Shown here: positions 8,923-21,721 of the stretch, piece by piece
Layout of the letters: every line of letters begins with the position of its first letter
Numbering within the stretch: the first letter of the stretch is position 1
Assembly (NCBI RefSeq): GCF_023498005.1
Contig: NZ_CP097289.1
Span: 6,262,001-6,326,000, forward strand
Direction of reading: 5' to 3'
Length of the DNA stretch: 64,000 nucleotides
Source: Streptomyces durmitorensis
GTDB taxonomy: Bacteria; Actinomycetota; Actinomycetes; Streptomycetales; Streptomycetaceae
The notes under the pieces: generated by a model
Told to the model about the DNA's origin: nothing
Seen by the model: only the letters and a program-made list of their open reading frames with translations
Database searches by the model: none
Made by a program: the position numbers and the translations under genes

Positions 8923-9906
8923 ATGGCCAGGAAGACAGATACCGCCGACCCGCTCGCTCCTCTCACGCTCGCCGTGGGCCAGGAGGACCTCCTCCTCGAC
9001 CGCGCCGTGCAGCAGGTGGTCGCGGCCGCCCGTGCAGCCGACTCGGACACGGACGTGCGCGACCTCACGTCCGATCAGCTGCAGCCCGGCACGCTCGCCG
9101 AGCTGACAAGCCCCTCGCTCTTCGCCGAGCGCAAGGTCGTGATCGTCCGCAACGCGCAGGATCTGTCGGCCGACACGATCAAGGACGTGAAGGCGTATCT
9201 CGGGTCGCCGGCCGAGGAGATCACCCTTGTCCTGCTGCACGCGGGCGGGGCCAAGGGCAAGGGTCTGCTCGACGCCGCCCGCAAGGCGGGGGCCCGTGAG
9301 GTCGCCTGCCCGAAGATGACCAAGGCCGCGGACCGGCTGTCGTTCGTGCGGAGCGAGTTCCGCACCCTGGGCCGTTCGGCCACGCCCGAGGCGTGCCAGG
9401 CCCTGGTCGACTCGATCGGCAGCGATCTGCGGGAGCTCGCCTCGGCGGTGTCCCAGCTGGTGGCGGACGTCGAGGGCACGATCGACGAGGCGGTCGTCGG
9501 CCGCTATTACACGGGCCGTGCCGAGGCCTCCAGCTTCACCGTGGCCGACCGAGCCGTGGAGGGGCGGGCCGCCGAGGCGCTCGAAGCGTTGCGCTGGTCC
9601 CTGTCGACCGGCGTCGCCCCCGTCCTGATCACCAGCGCCCTTGCCCAGGCCGTGCGGGCCATCGGCAAGCTCTCCTCCGCGCGGGGCGGGCGGCCCGCTG
9701 ACCTCGCCCGTGAGCTGGGCATGCCGCCCTGGAAGATCGACCGGGTCCGGCAGCAGATGCGGGGGTGGTCTCCCGACGGGGTGGCGGTGGCTCTGCGGGC
9801 CTGTGCGGAGGCTGACGCGGGCGTCAAGGGCGGGGGCGATGATCCCGAGTACGCCCTGGAGAAGGCCGTGGTCGCCGTCGCCCGCGCGGCGAGGTCGCGT
9901 CGCTGA
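8923..9906 (+). CDS. holA: DNA polymerase III delta subunit
   Basis: The delta subunit is the wrench of the clamp loader that opens the beta clamp. ATG 8923 (MARKTDTADPLAPLTLAVG) gives 327 residues, normal for HolA. The in-frame ATG at 8905 adds only six residues. Recognisable blocks are VGQEDLLLDRAVQQV at the N-terminus, LAELTSPSLFAERKVVIVRN in the AAA-like domain, ITLVLLHAGGAKGKGL, and the C-terminal collar part (GMPPWKIDRVRQQMRGW ... LEKAVVAVAR). As usual for delta, the Walker motifs are not functional. It is followed by dispersed repeats and a hairpin. Confidence 0.92.
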   Translation: MARKTDTADPLAPLTLAVGQEDLLLDRAVQQVVAAARAADSDTDVRDLTSDQLQPGTLAELTSPSLFAERKVVIVRNAQDLSADTIKDVKAYLGSPAEEITLVLLHAGGAKGKGLLDAARKAGAREVACPKMTKAADRLSFVRSEFRTLGRSATPEACQALVDSIGSDLRELASAVSQLVADVEGTIDEAVVGRYYTGRAEASSFTVADRAVEGRAAEALEALRWSLSTGVAPVLITSALAQAVRAIGKLSSARGGRPADLARELGMPPWKIDRVRQQMRGWSPDGVAVALRACAEADAGVKGGGDDPEYALEKAVVAVARAARSRR

Positions 9907-9954
9907 GACTGCGCGGAGCCAACGCCTGCCGGTTCTCAATCCGCGGGTAGTCCC

Positions 9955-10027
9955 TGGCTGGTCGCGCAGTTCCCCGCGCCCCTAAAGGGGCACTCCTCCC
10001 CGGCAGCCCCGCGCCCCTAACGGGGCG
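9955..10027. repeat. Dispersed Streptomyces intergenic repeat (two partial copies)
   Basis: CGCAGTTCCCCGCGCCCC followed by TAAAGGGGC (9966-9991) and a second shortened copy CCCCGCGCCCCTAACGGGGC (10007-10026) lie in the gap after holA. A relative occurs at 27307-27348. Each copy ends in a small GCCCC-TNA-GGGGC hairpin. Similar elements are common between genes in streptomycetes. Confidence 0.7.
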
Positions 10028-10040
10028 CCCCCGGACACAG

Positions 10041-10070
10041 CAATGCCCCCGGAGTGGGCCGGGGGCATTG
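10041..10070. terminator. Strong hairpin terminator between holA and rpsT
   Basis: A perfect 12-bp inverted repeat, CAATGCCCCCGG (10041-10052) with CCGGGGGCATTG (10059-10070) and a six-base loop. The symmetric form could stop transcription from holA and from rpsT. Confidence 0.75.
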
Positions 10071-10150
10071 TCGCAGCGTGGCGTACTGCGTGGTCTGTCC
10101 GCGATTCGAGGTAGAGGGCTCGAATTACCCTCGCGGGAGGATTGATCAGC

Positions 10151-10168
10151 GCCCCGGCGAGCCGGGGC
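10151..10168 (-). terminator. Hairpin directly after rpsT
   Basis: GCCCCGGC (10151-10158) and GCCGGGGC (10161-10168) form a compact inverted repeat eight bases past the rpsT stop, the first likely end of that transcript. Confidence 0.5.
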
Positions 10169-10175
10169 AAGGGTT

Positions 10176-10442
10176 TCAGCCCTGGAGGGTCGCGACCTTC
10201 GAAGCAAGCGCCGACTTCTTGTTGGCGGCCTGGTTCTTGTGGATGACACCCTTGGAGACAGCCTTGTCGAGCTGACGCGAAGCCTCACGCGTCGCCTCGA
10301 TGGCCTTCTGGGAGTCACCAGCGGCAACGGCCTCGCGGGCCTTGCGGATCGCGGTCTTCAGGGAAGACTTGACCGCCTTGTTGCGCTGACGCGCCTTCTC
10401 GTTGGTCTTGATCCGCTTGATCTGGGACTTGATGTTCGCCAC
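10176..10442 (-). CDS. rpsT: 30S ribosomal protein S20
   Basis: S20 binds the 5' domain of 16S rRNA early in small-subunit assembly. The 88-residue, Lys/Arg-rich, all-helical sequence beginning [20 protein letters not shown] is diagnostic. The family ends near this length. It is transcribed divergently from lepA across 290 bp. Its 5' leader contains a perfect tandem 11-mer. Confidence 0.97.
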   Translation of the reverse strand: MANIKSQIKRIKTNEKARQRNKAVKSSLKTAIRKAREAVAAGDSQKAIEATREASRQLDKAVSKGVIHKNQAANKKSALASKVATLQG

Positions 10443-10462
10443 GAAAGAGCCTTTTCAGGTTC

Positions 10463-10484
10463 AGGTACTGCAGAGGTACTGCAG
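10463..10484. repeat. Perfect tandem 11-mer in the rpsT leader
   Basis: AGGTACTGCAG occurs twice back to back (10463-10473 and 10474-10484), about 20 bases upstream of the rpsT start on the other strand. The PstI-like CTGCAG core is itself palindromic. The remaining rpsT-lepA gap up to 10732 shows no gene. Confidence 0.6.
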
Positions 10485-10732
10485 ATGAATTTCTTTGACA
10501 CGTGCCTCAGGGCCATCAGAACCGCGAGGGACCGAGAGGGTCAGGAGACACAGCTGCCCAGATTACCAGCAGCCCTCCGACCGGCCCAATCCGGGCGGTG
10601 CTCCCCGCCCTCATGGGGCCGATCCCCGCTCGGACCGGCCCAGACCGGGTCCAGTGCCCCACCCGTGGGACCATGGAACCTACGTATAGATCCGACCCGA
10701 GGCGACAGGCGCCTCAAGAGACAGGACCCTGC

Positions 10733-12604
<1,872 letters not shown>

Positions 12605-12657
12605 CCCACGCCTCAGCCGCCGTCCCGTCCGACACGGGCGTCACACAGGCATCTCAG

Positions 12658-12689
12658 CGGGTCCGTCGCGCTCTTGCGCGGCGGACCCG
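12658..12689 (+). terminator. Terminator of lepA
   Basis: CGGGTCCGTCGCGC (12658-12671) pairs with GCGCGGCGGACCCG (12676-12689) with one wobble and a four-base loop, followed by TTCTTG. Confidence 0.75.
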
Positions 12690-12767
12690 TTCTTGTATGA
12701 AGTGACAGGCAGAAGCCCCTTACGCACCGGGCCTCGGCGCTCTACTCTGATCACTGCTCGTAGGTTA

Positions 12768-12804
12768 CTCGCAAGTTAAACAAGACCCTCGCAAGTTCAA
12801 CAAG
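12768..12804. promoter_or_regulatory. Two 17-bp direct repeats upstream of acyl-CoA synthetase
   Basis: CTCGCAAGTTAAACAAG (12768-12784) and CTCGCAAGTTCAACAAG (12788-12804) differ at one base and are offset 20 bp, two helical turns. They lie 50 bp before the GTG start. This spacing suits a dimeric or cooperative regulator. The regulator is unknown. Confidence 0.45.
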
Positions 12805-12853
12805 CCCAGCAGCCGCCAGCCAGTCGCCGCATGTCGCGGGTCCGGAGGATGTC

Positions 12854-14743
<1,890 letters not shown>

Positions 14744-14759
14744 GCCTTCGCTTCCTTGT

Positions 14760-14802
14760 GCGGGCGGGGTGTCGGACGTAACACGTCAGGCGCCCCGCCC
14801 GC
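14760..14802. terminator. Bidirectional terminator between acyl-CoA ligase and response regulator
   Basis: GCGGGCGGGG (14760-14769) pairs with CCCCGCCCGC (14793-14802), and GACGT/ACGTC pair inside it. The right arm overlaps the last codons of the convergent response-regulator gene. Confidence 0.55.
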
Positions 14803-15370
14803 GCCGCATCTCCTTCACCAGCTCCTCCATGTGCGTCACGTGGTGGCGCAGTTCGAGTACGTCGTTCAGGCTGCTGGCGGCCATGTGCGCCTCGATCGCC
14901 GAGAGGCGGGCCGCCAGTTCGTCGAACTGCTGCTGCTCGCGCGCCAGGATCTTCTCCAACTGCTGGTTCTTTCGGTGCAGTTCAAGGAAGACGGTGACCT
15001 TGGCGCGCAGCACCCACGGGTCGAACGGCTTGGTGAGATAGTCCGCGGCGCCCGTCGCATAGCCCCGGAAGGCGTAGCCCGCGTCGTTGTCGGTGCCCGT
15101 CAGGAAGATGATGGGCACGTCTTTGGTCTGGTCGAGTCGCTTGATGTTCGACGCGGTCTCGAAGCCGTCCATCCCCGGCATGCGCACGTCCAGGAGGATC
15201 ACGGCGAATCGTTGCCGCAGAAGTGCCTTCATCGCCTCCTCGCCCGAACGGGCGCGTACCAGTGGTTCGTTGAGTGACCCCAGGACGGCTTCCAGCGCCA
15301 TCAGATTGTCCTCCATGTCATCGACAAGGAGGATGCTCGCGCGGTTGTCGGTCATGACCTCGGTGCTCAT
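14786..15370 (-). CDS. Response regulator with receiver domain and coiled-coil tail, no DNA-binding domain
   Basis: A stand-alone receiver: ILLVDDMEDNL (acidic pocket), LLDVRMPGMDG (phospho-Asp), FLTGTDN and TKPFDP (conserved Thr/Lys) fill residues about 13-130. A predicted coiled coil follows (ELHRKNQQLEKILAREQQQ ... MEELVKEMRRGRG). There is no HTH or enzymatic output domain, so signalling must go through protein contacts. Its start lies just after the stop of the hybrid kinase gene, so the pair forms an operon. ATG 15370 is 10 bases after GAGG; ATG 15379 is the alternative. The architecture recalls OsaB of the S. coelicolor osmoadaptation pair OsaA/OsaB, but orthology is not shown. Confidence 0.85.
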   Translation of the reverse strand: MSTEVMTDNRASILLVDDMEDNLMALEAVLGSLNEPLVRARSGEEAMKALLRQRFAVILLDVRMPGMDGFETASNIKRLDQTKDVPIIFLTGTDNDAGYAFRGYATGAADYLTKPFDPWVLRAKVTVFLELHRKNQQLEKILAREQQQFDELAARLSAIEAHMAASSLNDVLELRHHVTHMEELVKEMRRGRGA

Positions 15371-15382
15371 GGTGACCATGCC

Positions 15383-18300
15383 TCACTCGGTCGTCGGCGG
15401 AGCGGCGGGCTCCCCGGGAGCCTCCGCCGGTTCCGCTGCAACGGGTTTCTCTGCTGTGGTGGGCGTGTCCGGCTCGGTCGCGCCGTCGCCTTCTGGGGCC
15501 AGGAGCGCGCAGGCGACCGAGAGCAGCTGGTCCACGTCCACAGGCTTGGGTACGTAGTCGCTGGCACCCTGCTCGATGGCCTTCTCGCGGTCGCCGGGCA
15601 TCGCCTTGGCCGTCAGCGCGATGATGGGAAGGCCTGTCCAGCGAGGGGTTCGGCGGATCGCGGTGATGGTTTCGTAGCCGTCCATCTCCGGCATCATGAT
15701 GTCCATCAGGATCAGGTCGGTGTCGGGGTTGCGCTCCAGGGTCTCGATTCCTTCGCGGCCGTTCTCCGCGTACAGGACGGGCATGCCGACACGGCTCAGG
15801 ACGTGAGTGAGCGCGAAGACGTTGCGGATGTCGTCGTCGACGATCAGGACGCGGCGCCCGCGCAGTATGCGGCCGGCCGGGCCCTCCCTGTACTCCTCCA
15901 GCTTGGTGGGGGTGGGCCAGCTGTCGTTCTGTTCGTGGAAGGTGTGCGGGTTCATGGCGACCCGGTCGTCGTGCGGCTCCGGGGTCGTGAGTGACCTGGT
16001 CGCCGCGTACGCGGCGGCGGCCGGGCCGTGTCCGGGGTGCACCACGGGGACGTAGAGCGTGAAGGTGGAGCCCTGGCCCGGGGTGCTCTGCGCGGTGATG
16101 CGGCCGCCGAGGAGACCGGCGATCTCGCGGCTGATGGAGAGGCCGAGGCCGGTGCCGCCGTACTTGCGGTTGGTGGTGCCGTCAGCCTGCTGGAACGCCT
16201 CGAAGATGGCGGGGAGCTGGTCGGCGGGGATGCCGATGCCCGTGTCCTTGACGGCGAAACAGAGCCGGTCGCCGCCGTCGTGCAGCCGGTCGCCGGTCTT
16301 CTTGACGCGGCTCACGCGCAGCTCGACGCCGCCGCTCGCGGTGAACTTGACCGCGTTCGACAGGAGGTTGCGCAGGATCTGCTGGAGCCGCTGCTCGTCC
16401 GAGAACATCTCGCGCGGCACGTCCTCGCCGACCGACACCTCGAAGGCGAGCCCGCGGTCGAGGGTGAGCGGGCGGAACGTCGCGTGGACGTAGTCGAGGA
16501 CCTTGATCAGGGGGAGCTTCTTGGGGCGTACGTCCATCCGGCCCGCCTCGATCTTCGACAGGTCGAGGATGTCGTTGATGAGCTGGAGGAGGTCGGAGCC
16601 CGAGCGGTGGATCGTGGTCGCGAACTGCACTTCCTGGTCGGAGAGATGGCTGTCGGGGTTGTCGGAGAGCAGCCGGGCGAGGATGAGCAGGGAGTTCAGC
16701 GGCGTGCGCAGCTCGTGCGACATGTTCGCGAGGAACTCCGACTTGTACTGCGAGGAGGTGGCGAGGAGGGCCGCCTTCTCCTCCAGTTCGGCGTTCGAGC
16801 GCTGCAACTCCGCCTGCTGGAGCTGGAGTTCGTCCGAGCGGTCCTGGAGCTGGGTGGCGAGCCGCTGGGACTCGCTGAGCAGTGATTCCGTACGGGAGTT
16901 GGCGATGATGGTGTTGATCGCGACGCCGATGGTGCTGACGAACTGGTCGAAGAACGCCAGGTGCACGTCCGAGAAGCGGGAGAACGTGGCCAGCTCGATC
17001 ACGCCGAGCAGCTTGTCCTCGAAGAGGATGGGGATGATCACCAGGCTGGCCGGTGCGGCGTCCCCGAGGCCCGAGGTGATCTTGATGTAGTCGGGCGGCA
17101 CTTCGTCGACGAGGATCCGCTTCTTCTCCAGGGCCGCCTGCCGCACCAGGCCGTGCGCGGGCATCGCGCCCGTGTCGACGACCGAGCCCTGCGCGGAGCC
17201 GTACCCGGCGATGAAGGCGAGCCCCTTGACCGGGGGCGTCTGTAGCGTCGTGGCGTCCCCGGCCTCCGGGTCGGCCAGGAAGAAGGCGCCGTACTGGGCG
17301 TTCACCAGCGGGGTCAGCTCGCGCAGGATCAGGTCGGCGACCTCCATCAGGTCACGGTGGCCCTGCATCAGACCCGCCAGACGAGCGAGGTTCGACTCCA
17401 GCCAGTCCTTCGCGCGGGTGGTCTCGCGGAGGTTGGAGACCATGACGTTGATGTTGTTCTTGAGCTCGGAGACCTCGCCGCGGGTCTCGACGGTGATGGA
17501 CCGGGTCATGTCGCCCTGCGCCACGGCCGACGCGACCTCCGCGATCGCGCGGACCTGCGTGGTGAGGTTCAGGGCGAGCTCGTTCACGTTCGTCGTCAGG
17601 CGCTTCCACGTGCCGTAGACGCCCTCGACCCTTGCCTGGCCGCCCAGTTGGCCCTCGGAGCCGACCTCGCGGGCCACGCGGGTGACCTCGGACGAGAAGG
17701 AGGACAGCGTGTCCACCATGGTGTTGATGGTGGTCTTCAGCTCCAGGATCTCGCCGCGCGCGTCCACGTCGATCTTCTTGGAGAGGTCGCCCTGGGCCAC
17801 CGCCGTCGCGACCTGCGCGATGTTGCGGACCTGGCCTGTGAGGTTGTCGGCCATGTAGTTGACGTTGTCGGTGAGGTCCTTCCAGACGCCCGACACACCG
17901 AGCACCTGGGCCCGGCCGCCGAGCCGGCCGTCCGTGCCCACCTCGCGGGCCACGCGGGTCACCTCGTCCGCGAAGGCGCGCAGCTGCTCCACCATCGTGT
18001 TGACGGTGTCCTTCAGCTCCAGGATCTCGCCGCGCGCCGTCACCGTGATCATCTTCGACAGGTCGCCGTTGGCGACGGCCGTGGTGACCTGGGCGATGTT
18101 CCGCACCTGTGAGGTGAGGTTCAGGGCCATGAAGTTGACGTTGTCGGTGAGGTCCTTCCATACGCCGGACACGCCGCGCACCTGCGCCTGACCGCCCAGG
18201 TTGCCTTCCGTGCCGACCTCGCGGGCCACGCGGGTGACCTCGTCCGCGAAGGCGGAGAGCTGGTCCACCATCGTGTTGATGGTCGACTTCAGTTCGAGGA

Positions 18301-19645
18301 TCTCGCCCTTCGCCTCGACGGTGATCTTCTTGCCGAGGTCGCCCTGGGCGACGGCCGTCGACACGAGGGCGATGTTGCGCACCTGTGAGGTGAGGTTGTC
18401 CGCCATGAAGTTGACGTTGTCGGTGAGGTCCTTCCATACGCCGGACACACCGCGCACCTGAGCCCGGCCGCCCAGATTGCCCTCCGTGCCGACCTCGCGG
18501 GCCACGCGGGTGACCTCGTCCGCGAAGGCGGAGAGCTGGTCCACCATCGTGTTCACCGTCGACTTCAGCTCCAGGATCTCGCCCCGGGCGTCGACGGTGA
18601 TCTTCTGGCTCAGATCGCCGTTGGCGACGGCCGTGGTGACCTGAGCGATGTTCCGCACCTGAGAGGTGAGGTTCGACGCCATGAAGTTGACGTTGTCCGT
18701 GAGGTCCTTCCAGACCCCCGACACGCCCCGTGCCTGCGCCCGGCCGCCCAACTGGCCCTCGGTGCCCACCTCGCGGGCCACACGCGTCACCTCGGCGGCG
18801 AACGCGGAGAGCTGTTCGACCATCGTGTTGACGGTCAGCTTCAGTTCGAGCAGCTCGCCCGTCGCCTCGACCGTGACCGTCCGTGTCAGGTCGCCCTGCG
18901 CCACCGCCGTCGTCACCAGGGCGATGTCGCGCACCTGGGCGGTGAGCCGGGCGGCCATCGTGTTCACGGCCTCCGTCACGTCACGCCAACTGCCCGAAAG
19001 CCCACGCACCTTGGCGCGACCGCCGAGCCGCCCCTCCGTGCCGACCTCACGGGCGACGCGGGTGACCTCGCCCGTGAAGAGCGAGAGCTGGTCGACCATC
19101 GTGTTCACCGCGCGGCCCAGGCGCCGCAGGTCGCCCCGCAGCTCGCGGGTGCCGTCGTGCAGGTCCACGCGCTGGGTGAGGTCGCCGCCCGCGACGGCGT
19201 TCAGGACGCGGGTGGCGTTGGCCGCGGGGGCGACCAGGGAGTCGAGCAGGGAGTTGACGTCGTGGACGCGCGTGGCCCAGCTGCCGTGCCCCGGGCTCGC
19301 CGAGAACCGTTCGTTGAGATGGCCGTGCCGGATGATCTCCCGTCGTACGCGGGCGAGTTCGCCGTCGAAGTGCAGGGAGCGGTCCAGCATTTCGTTGAAC
19401 ACCGAGTGCAGCTCGGCAGTCATGCCGTGGCCGGTCACCGGGACCTTCGTGAAGTCCCCGTCCCGCGCGGCCCGCATGGCGGACAGGAGCGGGCGCAGGT
19501 CGGAGATTGCTTCCGGAACGGTCTCCGGGGTGATCTCAGGCGTCGTGTCCGGAGCAGGTCCGGACGGCGACGCGGGTATCGGAGCTCGTTTCGGGGCCGG
19601 AATCCGACCGTGACCGAGCGCGGGCATAGCACTGTTCTCACTCAT
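15383..19645 (-). CDS. Cytosolic hybrid histidine kinase with tandem HAMP array, GAF and receiver domains
   Basis: 1420 residues from ATG 19645 ([16 protein letters not shown]). A Pro-rich N-terminus is followed by seven HAMP-type repeat units from about residue 134 to 760. Six are about 92 residues long and carry [35 protein letters not shown] and GDL signatures. Then come a GAF domain (about 760-930), a coiled coil, HisKA with phospho-His about 977 ([10 protein letters not shown]), HATPase_c ([27 protein letters not shown]) and a C-terminal receiver with phospho-Asp about 1315 ([13 protein letters not shown]). No membrane segment is present. The repeat type is the one found in fungal group III (Nik1/Os-1) osmosensing kinases and in streptomycete OsaA. 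Osmotic or other cytosolic sensing is therefore an inference. The frame stays open upstream to 21826 but runs opposite the phosphatase gene. Confidence 0.93.
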   Translation of the reverse strand: MSENSAMPALGHGRIPAPKRAPIPASPSGPAPDTTPEITPETVPEAISDLRPLLSAMRAARDGDFTKVPVTGHGMTAELHSVFNEMLDRSLHFDGELARVRREIIRHGHLNERFSASPGHGSWATRVHDVNSLLDSLVAPAANATRVLNAVAGGDLTQRVDLHDGTRELRGDLRRLGRAVNTMVDQLSLFTGEVTRVAREVGTEGRLGGRAKVRGLSGSWRDVTEAVNTMAARLTAQVRDIALVTTAVAQGDLTRTVTVEATGELLELKLTVNTMVEQLSAFAAEVTRVAREVGTEGQLGGRAQARGVSGVWKDLTDNVNFMASNLTSQVRNIAQVTTAVANGDLSQKITVDARGEILELKSTVNTMVDQLSAFADEVTRVAREVGTEGNLGGRAQVRGVSGVWKDLTDNVNFMADNLTSQVRNIALVSTAVAQGDLGKKITVEAKGEILELKSTINTMVDQLSAFADEVTRVAREVGTEGNLGGQAQVRGVSGVWKDLTDNVNFMALNLTSQVRNIAQVTTAVANGDLSKMITVTARGEILELKDTVNTMVEQLRAFADEVTRVAREVGTDGRLGGRAQVLGVSGVWKDLTDNVNYMADNLTGQVRNIAQVATAVAQGDLSKKIDVDARGEILELKTTINTMVDTLSSFSSEVTRVAREVGSEGQLGGQARVEGVYGTWKRLTTNVNELALNLTTQVRAIAEVASAVAQGDMTRSITVETRGEVSELKNNINVMVSNLRETTRAKDWLESNLARLAGLMQGHRDLMEVADLILRELTPLVNAQYGAFFLADPEAGDATTLQTPPVKGLAFIAGYGSAQGSVVDTGAMPAHGLVRQAALEKKRILVDEVPPDYIKITSGLGDAAPASLVIIPILFEDKLLGVIELATFSRFSDVHLAFFDQFVSTIGVAINTIIANSRTESLLSESQRLATQLQDRSDELQLQQAELQRSNAELEEKAALLATSSQYKSEFLANMSHELRTPLNSLLILARLLSDNPDSHLSDQEVQFATTIHRSGSDLLQLINDILDLSKIEAGRMDVRPKKLPLIKVLDYVHATFRPLTLDRGLAFEVSVGEDVPREMFSDEQRLQQILRNLLSNAVKFTASGGVELRVSRVKKTGDRLHDGGDRLCFAVKDTGIGIPADQLPAIFEAFQQADGTTNRKYGGTGLGLSISREIAGLLGGRITAQSTPGQGSTFTLYVPVVHPGHGPAAAAYAATRSLTTPEPHDDRVAMNPHTFHEQNDSWPTPTKLEEYREGPAGRILRGRRVLIVDDDIRNVFALTHVLSRVGMPVLYAENGREGIETLERNPDTDLILMDIMMPEMDGYETITAIRRTPRWTGLPIIALTAKAMPGDREKAIEQGASDYVPKPVDVDQLLSVACALLAPEGDGATEPDTPTTAEKPVAAEPAEAPGEPAAPPTTE
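17360..19246 (-). repeat. DNA repeats encoding the HAMP array
   Basis: About 276-bp units, six near full length plus a shortened last one, recur with high nucleotide similarity. The best conserved stretch encodes [17 protein letters not shown]. Such units are prone to homologous gain or loss, so copy number may vary between strains. Confidence 0.85.
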
Positions 19646-19747
19646 AACGGCCCACTTCAGTAACTCGGTGCTTATGGGCGTGGCCAGTCTGTCACTCTGT
19701 TCGTGTCGCCTGAGGCGTATTCGACCGAACTGCTCAGGAGCCGAAAC

Positions 19748-21670
19748 GTGGGGTCCATTCCGATGCAACGGGAGACCACTTTCCGTGCGTCCGCCCAGCC
19801 GGGGCACCAGCCCGGCCCGCCGGCGGTGGTGTGCACATCGCTGCCCGGGAACCCGATGGCGCCCGCTGCCGCACGAAGGTTTGTGCGCGCGGCGCTCGCC
19901 GACTGGGCCGAGCTCGAGGTGCCCGCCGCGGCGGGCATCACCGACCGTCTGGCGGACGACGCCGTGCTGCTGGTCAGCGAACTCGTCACGAACGCCGTCG
20001 TGCACGCGGGCACGACGGTGGAACTGCTGTGCAGGCTCGACGAGGCGGGCCTGGGGGAGAGCTGCGACACCCTCGTCATCGAGGTCTCCGACCACCACCC
20101 CGCCCGCGCGGTCCGCAGCGAGCCCGCGCCCCAGCCGCCCGGCACACCCGAGTACGGCAGGGGCCTGCAACTCGTCGCGACCCTCTCCGACTCCTGGGGC
20201 ATCACCTACCGCACCGGCACCAAGGCCGTCTGGGCCCGCCTCCCCGTCGGCGGCGTGCAGGCCGTCCAGGAGATCGAGTCGTACGCGAGCGAACAGGCGA
20301 TGCACCGAGGGCTGCGCGCCAGCGAGATCCTCGCGCCGCTGCCCAAGCGGATCACGCACGACACGGAGTGGGTCAACCGCGGCGCGCTCACCTTCCTCGC
20401 CGAGGCCTCCGACCTGCTCGCCGGACAGTTCGACGAGGACCTGGTGGCCGCCCTCGCCGGGCAGTTGCTCGTACCGCGGCTCGCGGACTGGTGCGCGGTG
20501 TGGCTCGACGACGAACCGGAGGTCGCGCCGCGCGGCGCCGCGAGTGGAGCCCCGGGAACCCGGCTCGCCCGTGTCTGGCACACCAGCGAGCAGCGGATAG
20601 AGGAACTGCGCCGCAGCCTGGAGAAGGACCCGCCCCTGCTGCCCGAGGCGGTCGGCTCCGGTGCCGTCCCCGTGCCGTGGCCCGGCGAGGGTCCGGCAGG
20701 CGAGGCGACGGGCACGGCCCTGGCCTACCGCCTCATGGCGGGCGGCCGCGCACTGGGCACGCTCGTCATCGGGCGGGCCGGGATGATGCGCTTCGCTGAC
20801 GAAGTCACCGGCCTCATCGAGGACTTCAGCCGCCGCGTCGCGCTCGCCATCAGCACGGCGCGGCGCTATCAGCGGCAGGCCACCATCAGCCAGGTCCTCC
20901 AGCGCGGCCTCCTGCCGAGCTCCGTCGCGGAGATCCCCGGAATGAACAGCGGTGTCGTGTACGAGCCGCGGGACAAGGGCGGCCCCGGCGGCGACTTCTA
21001 CGACGTGTTCCAGGCGGGCAAGGGCCGCTGGTGCTTCGCGCTCGGCGACGTCCAGGGCAAGGGGGTCGAGGCGGCCGTCGTGATCGGCCTCGCCCGGCCG
21101 TGGCTGCGGCTGCTCGCCCGCGAGGGGTACGAGGTCGCGGAAGTCCTCGACCGCCTCAACCAGCTCCTCCTGGACGACGCGACGGAGGCGGCGGACGCGG
21201 CAGCGGCGGTGGTCGCGGTTGCGGGCGGCCAGGGCCTGCCGCCCGACGGCGCCACCTCCCGCTTCCTCTCCCTCCTCTACGGAGAGCTGGTGCCCATGGA
21301 CGACGGCGGCGTCCGCTGCACGGTGGCGAGCGCCGGACACCCCCTGCCGCTGCTGCTCTCCCCGGACGGGACGGTCAAGGCGGCGGCCACGCCCCAGCTG
21401 CTGCTCGGGGTCGTCGACTACGCGACGTACACGAGCGAGACCTTCGAGCTTCGGACGGGTGACACCCTGCTCTGCGTCACGGACGGGGTGACGGAGCGCC
21501 GTGCCGGACGGAACATGTTCGACGACGGCGACGGTCTGGCGACGGCGCTCGCGAGCTGTGCGGGTCTTGACGCGAACCTGGTGGCGGAACGGATCAAGAG
21601 GATGGTGCACGCGTTCTCGGAGAGGCCGCCGGACGACGATCTGGCGGTGCTCGTGCTGCAGGCGCAGTAG
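19748..21670 (+). CDS. SpoIIE-type PP2C phosphatase with N-terminal anti-sigma-like ATPase domain
   Basis: This combines a switch kinase and a phosphatase in one protein. Residues about 30-170 form an RsbW/SpoIIAB-like HATPase (LVSELVTNAVVHAG as N-box, YGRGLQLVATLSDSWG). The middle (about 220-410) resembles a GAF-type sensor. The C-terminus is a PP2C/SpoIIE domain (GGPGGDFYDVF, ALGDVQGKGVEAA, DGVTERR). Metal-binding Asp residues are present. GTG 19748 has AGGAG seven bases upstream, giving 640 residues; GTG 19703 lacks one. Divergent from the HAMP-array kinase across about 100 bp, so the two may share control. In streptomycetes such proteins act on anti-sigma antagonist partners; none is encoded here. 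Confidence 0.9.
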   Translation: MGSIPMQRETTFRASAQPGHQPGPPAVVCTSLPGNPMAPAAARRFVRAALADWAELEVPAAAGITDRLADDAVLLVSELVTNAVVHAGTTVELLCRLDEAGLGESCDTLVIEVSDHHPARAVRSEPAPQPPGTPEYGRGLQLVATLSDSWGITYRTGTKAVWARLPVGGVQAVQEIESYASEQAMHRGLRASEILAPLPKRITHDTEWVNRGALTFLAEASDLLAGQFDEDLVAALAGQLLVPRLADWCAVWLDDEPEVAPRGAASGAPGTRLARVWHTSEQRIEELRRSLEKDPPLLPEAVGSGAVPVPWPGEGPAGEATGTALAYRLMAGGRALGTLVIGRAGMMRFADEVTGLIEDFSRRVALAISTARRYQRQATISQVLQRGLLPSSVAEIPGMNSGVVYEPRDKGGPGGDFYDVFQAGKGRWCFALGDVQGKGVEAAVVIGLARPWLRLLAREGYEVAEVLDRLNQLLLDDATEAADAAAAVVAVAGGQGLPPDGATSRFLSLLYGELVPMDDGGVRCTVASAGHPLPLLLSPDGTVKAAATPQLLLGVVDYATYTSETFELRTGDTLLCVTDGVTERRAGRNMFDDGDGLATALASCAGLDANLVAERIKRMVHAFSERPPDDDLAVLVLQAQ

Positions 21671-21721
21671 GGGTCTCGTGCGCGGCGTCGGGTTCCTCCG
21701 CGGTGCGGGACAATCGAAGGT

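Noticed and set aside
10071..10150. Possible tRNA in the holA-rpsT gap
   Set aside because: A GAGGG-CTCGAATT-ACCCTC segment looks slightly like a T-arm, but there is no acceptor stem or anticodon arm.
10502..10732. N-terminal extension of LepA by 77 codons
   Set aside because: The sequence is unlike LepA; GTG 10733 matches the usual streptomycete N-terminus.
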